DNA of 64,000 bases from Marinomonas ushuaiensis DSM 15871. Lineage in GTDB: Bacteria; Pseudomonadota; Gammaproteobacteria; Pseudomonadales; Marinomonadaceae. Shown here piece by piece: positions 63,922 to 64,000 of the stretch. The DNA lies in the NCBI RefSeq assembly GCF_000521805.1, contig NZ_JAMB01000011.1, positions 1 to 64,000 of the forward strand, given 5' to 3'. The notes beneath the pieces are model-generated. The model saw only the letters and a list, made by a program, of their open reading frames with translations, did not search any database and was not told where the DNA came from. The stretch's first letter is position 1, and every line of letters begins with the position of its first letter. The translations under genes were made by a program, and so were the position numbers.

Positions 63922-64000
63922 TCAATCTCCTGTTTAAAAGGCTTCAAAAGCCACACATAATGCCAAAAAAATGGTAGTTTAAAGGGAAATGTCGTGGAAA

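Noticed and set aside
1-64000. CRISPR arrays, tRNA or rRNA genes, IS elements, phage or integrase genes
   Set aside because: I found no spaced direct repeats, transposase or integrase motifs, or cloverleaf-like sequences on reading both strands; short tRNAs cannot be fully excluded without a scan.

Overview
The window looks like chromosome of an AT-leaning marine gammaproteobacterium. The gene set (EF-P with both EpmA and EpmB, a DctBD/TRAP C4-dicarboxylate system, a GntR-prpBCD propionate operon, HlyU, VF530, TmcA, KduD) fits Oceanospirillales and most resembles Marinomonas. That assignment is inference from protein families, not from a search. No rRNA, tRNA, insertion sequence, phage, CRISPR array or origin is visible. 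It reads as ordinary chromosome with accessory catabolic and regulatory modules.

Layout. 1-10.2 kb: a LysR regulator divergent from a PACE efflux pump; rimK with an AstE/aspartoacylase-like hydrolase; an HdfR-like LysR; an SDR; an alpha/beta hydrolase; HlyU; VF530; a membrane diguanylate cyclase; a NYN protein; and an unrecognised membrane-anchored protein. 10.4-15.4 kb: a Zur-box-preceded COG0523 GTPase with a DUF1826 protein, then DUF1304, a Cache-type diguanylate cyclase, a 54-bp DUF1304 gene remnant, and a small beta-barrel protein. 15.5-19.2 kb: an RNase J-like nuclease that seems to use an ATT start, then epmB divergent from efp, and DoxX. 19.4-25.1 kb: an SDR, a Kef-type antiporter with a tandem universal stress protein, a quinone-oxidoreductase-like MDR, a DUF1289 mini-gene and a hypothetical. 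25.2-28.5 kb: a second COG0523 GTPase with its own Zur-like box, a truncated MocR pseudogene and epmA.

28.5-39.7 kb holds dctB-dctD, a GGDEF protein, gamma-glutamyltransferase, kduD and the TRAP genes dctM, dctQ and dctP. The two-component pair probably drives the TRAP genes. 40-47 kb: tmcA, then the propionate operon (GntR regulator, prpB, prpC, prpD) with three copies of an ATTGTCGACAAT-like operator upstream. 47-53.3 kb: small conserved proteins, an SDR whose terminator overlaps its coding end, DCC and DUF3429 proteins, a dimeric-type glycyl-tRNA synthetase, and a homocysteine methyltransferase.

53.5-61.5 kb is the most distinctive module: a LacI regulator with its own palindromic operators, a DUF1479 putative Fe(II)/2-oxoglutarate oxygenase, a Dabb-domain protein, a complete sugar ABC importer and a mutarotase-like protein. 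It has the layout of an uptake-and-oxidation pathway for an unidentified sugar. 61.6-63.9 kb is a metNIQ-type importer whose ATPase lacks the usual C-terminal regulatory domain. Many units end in clear hairpin terminators, and two substrate-binding-protein genes are separated from their permease genes by terminator-like hairpins.
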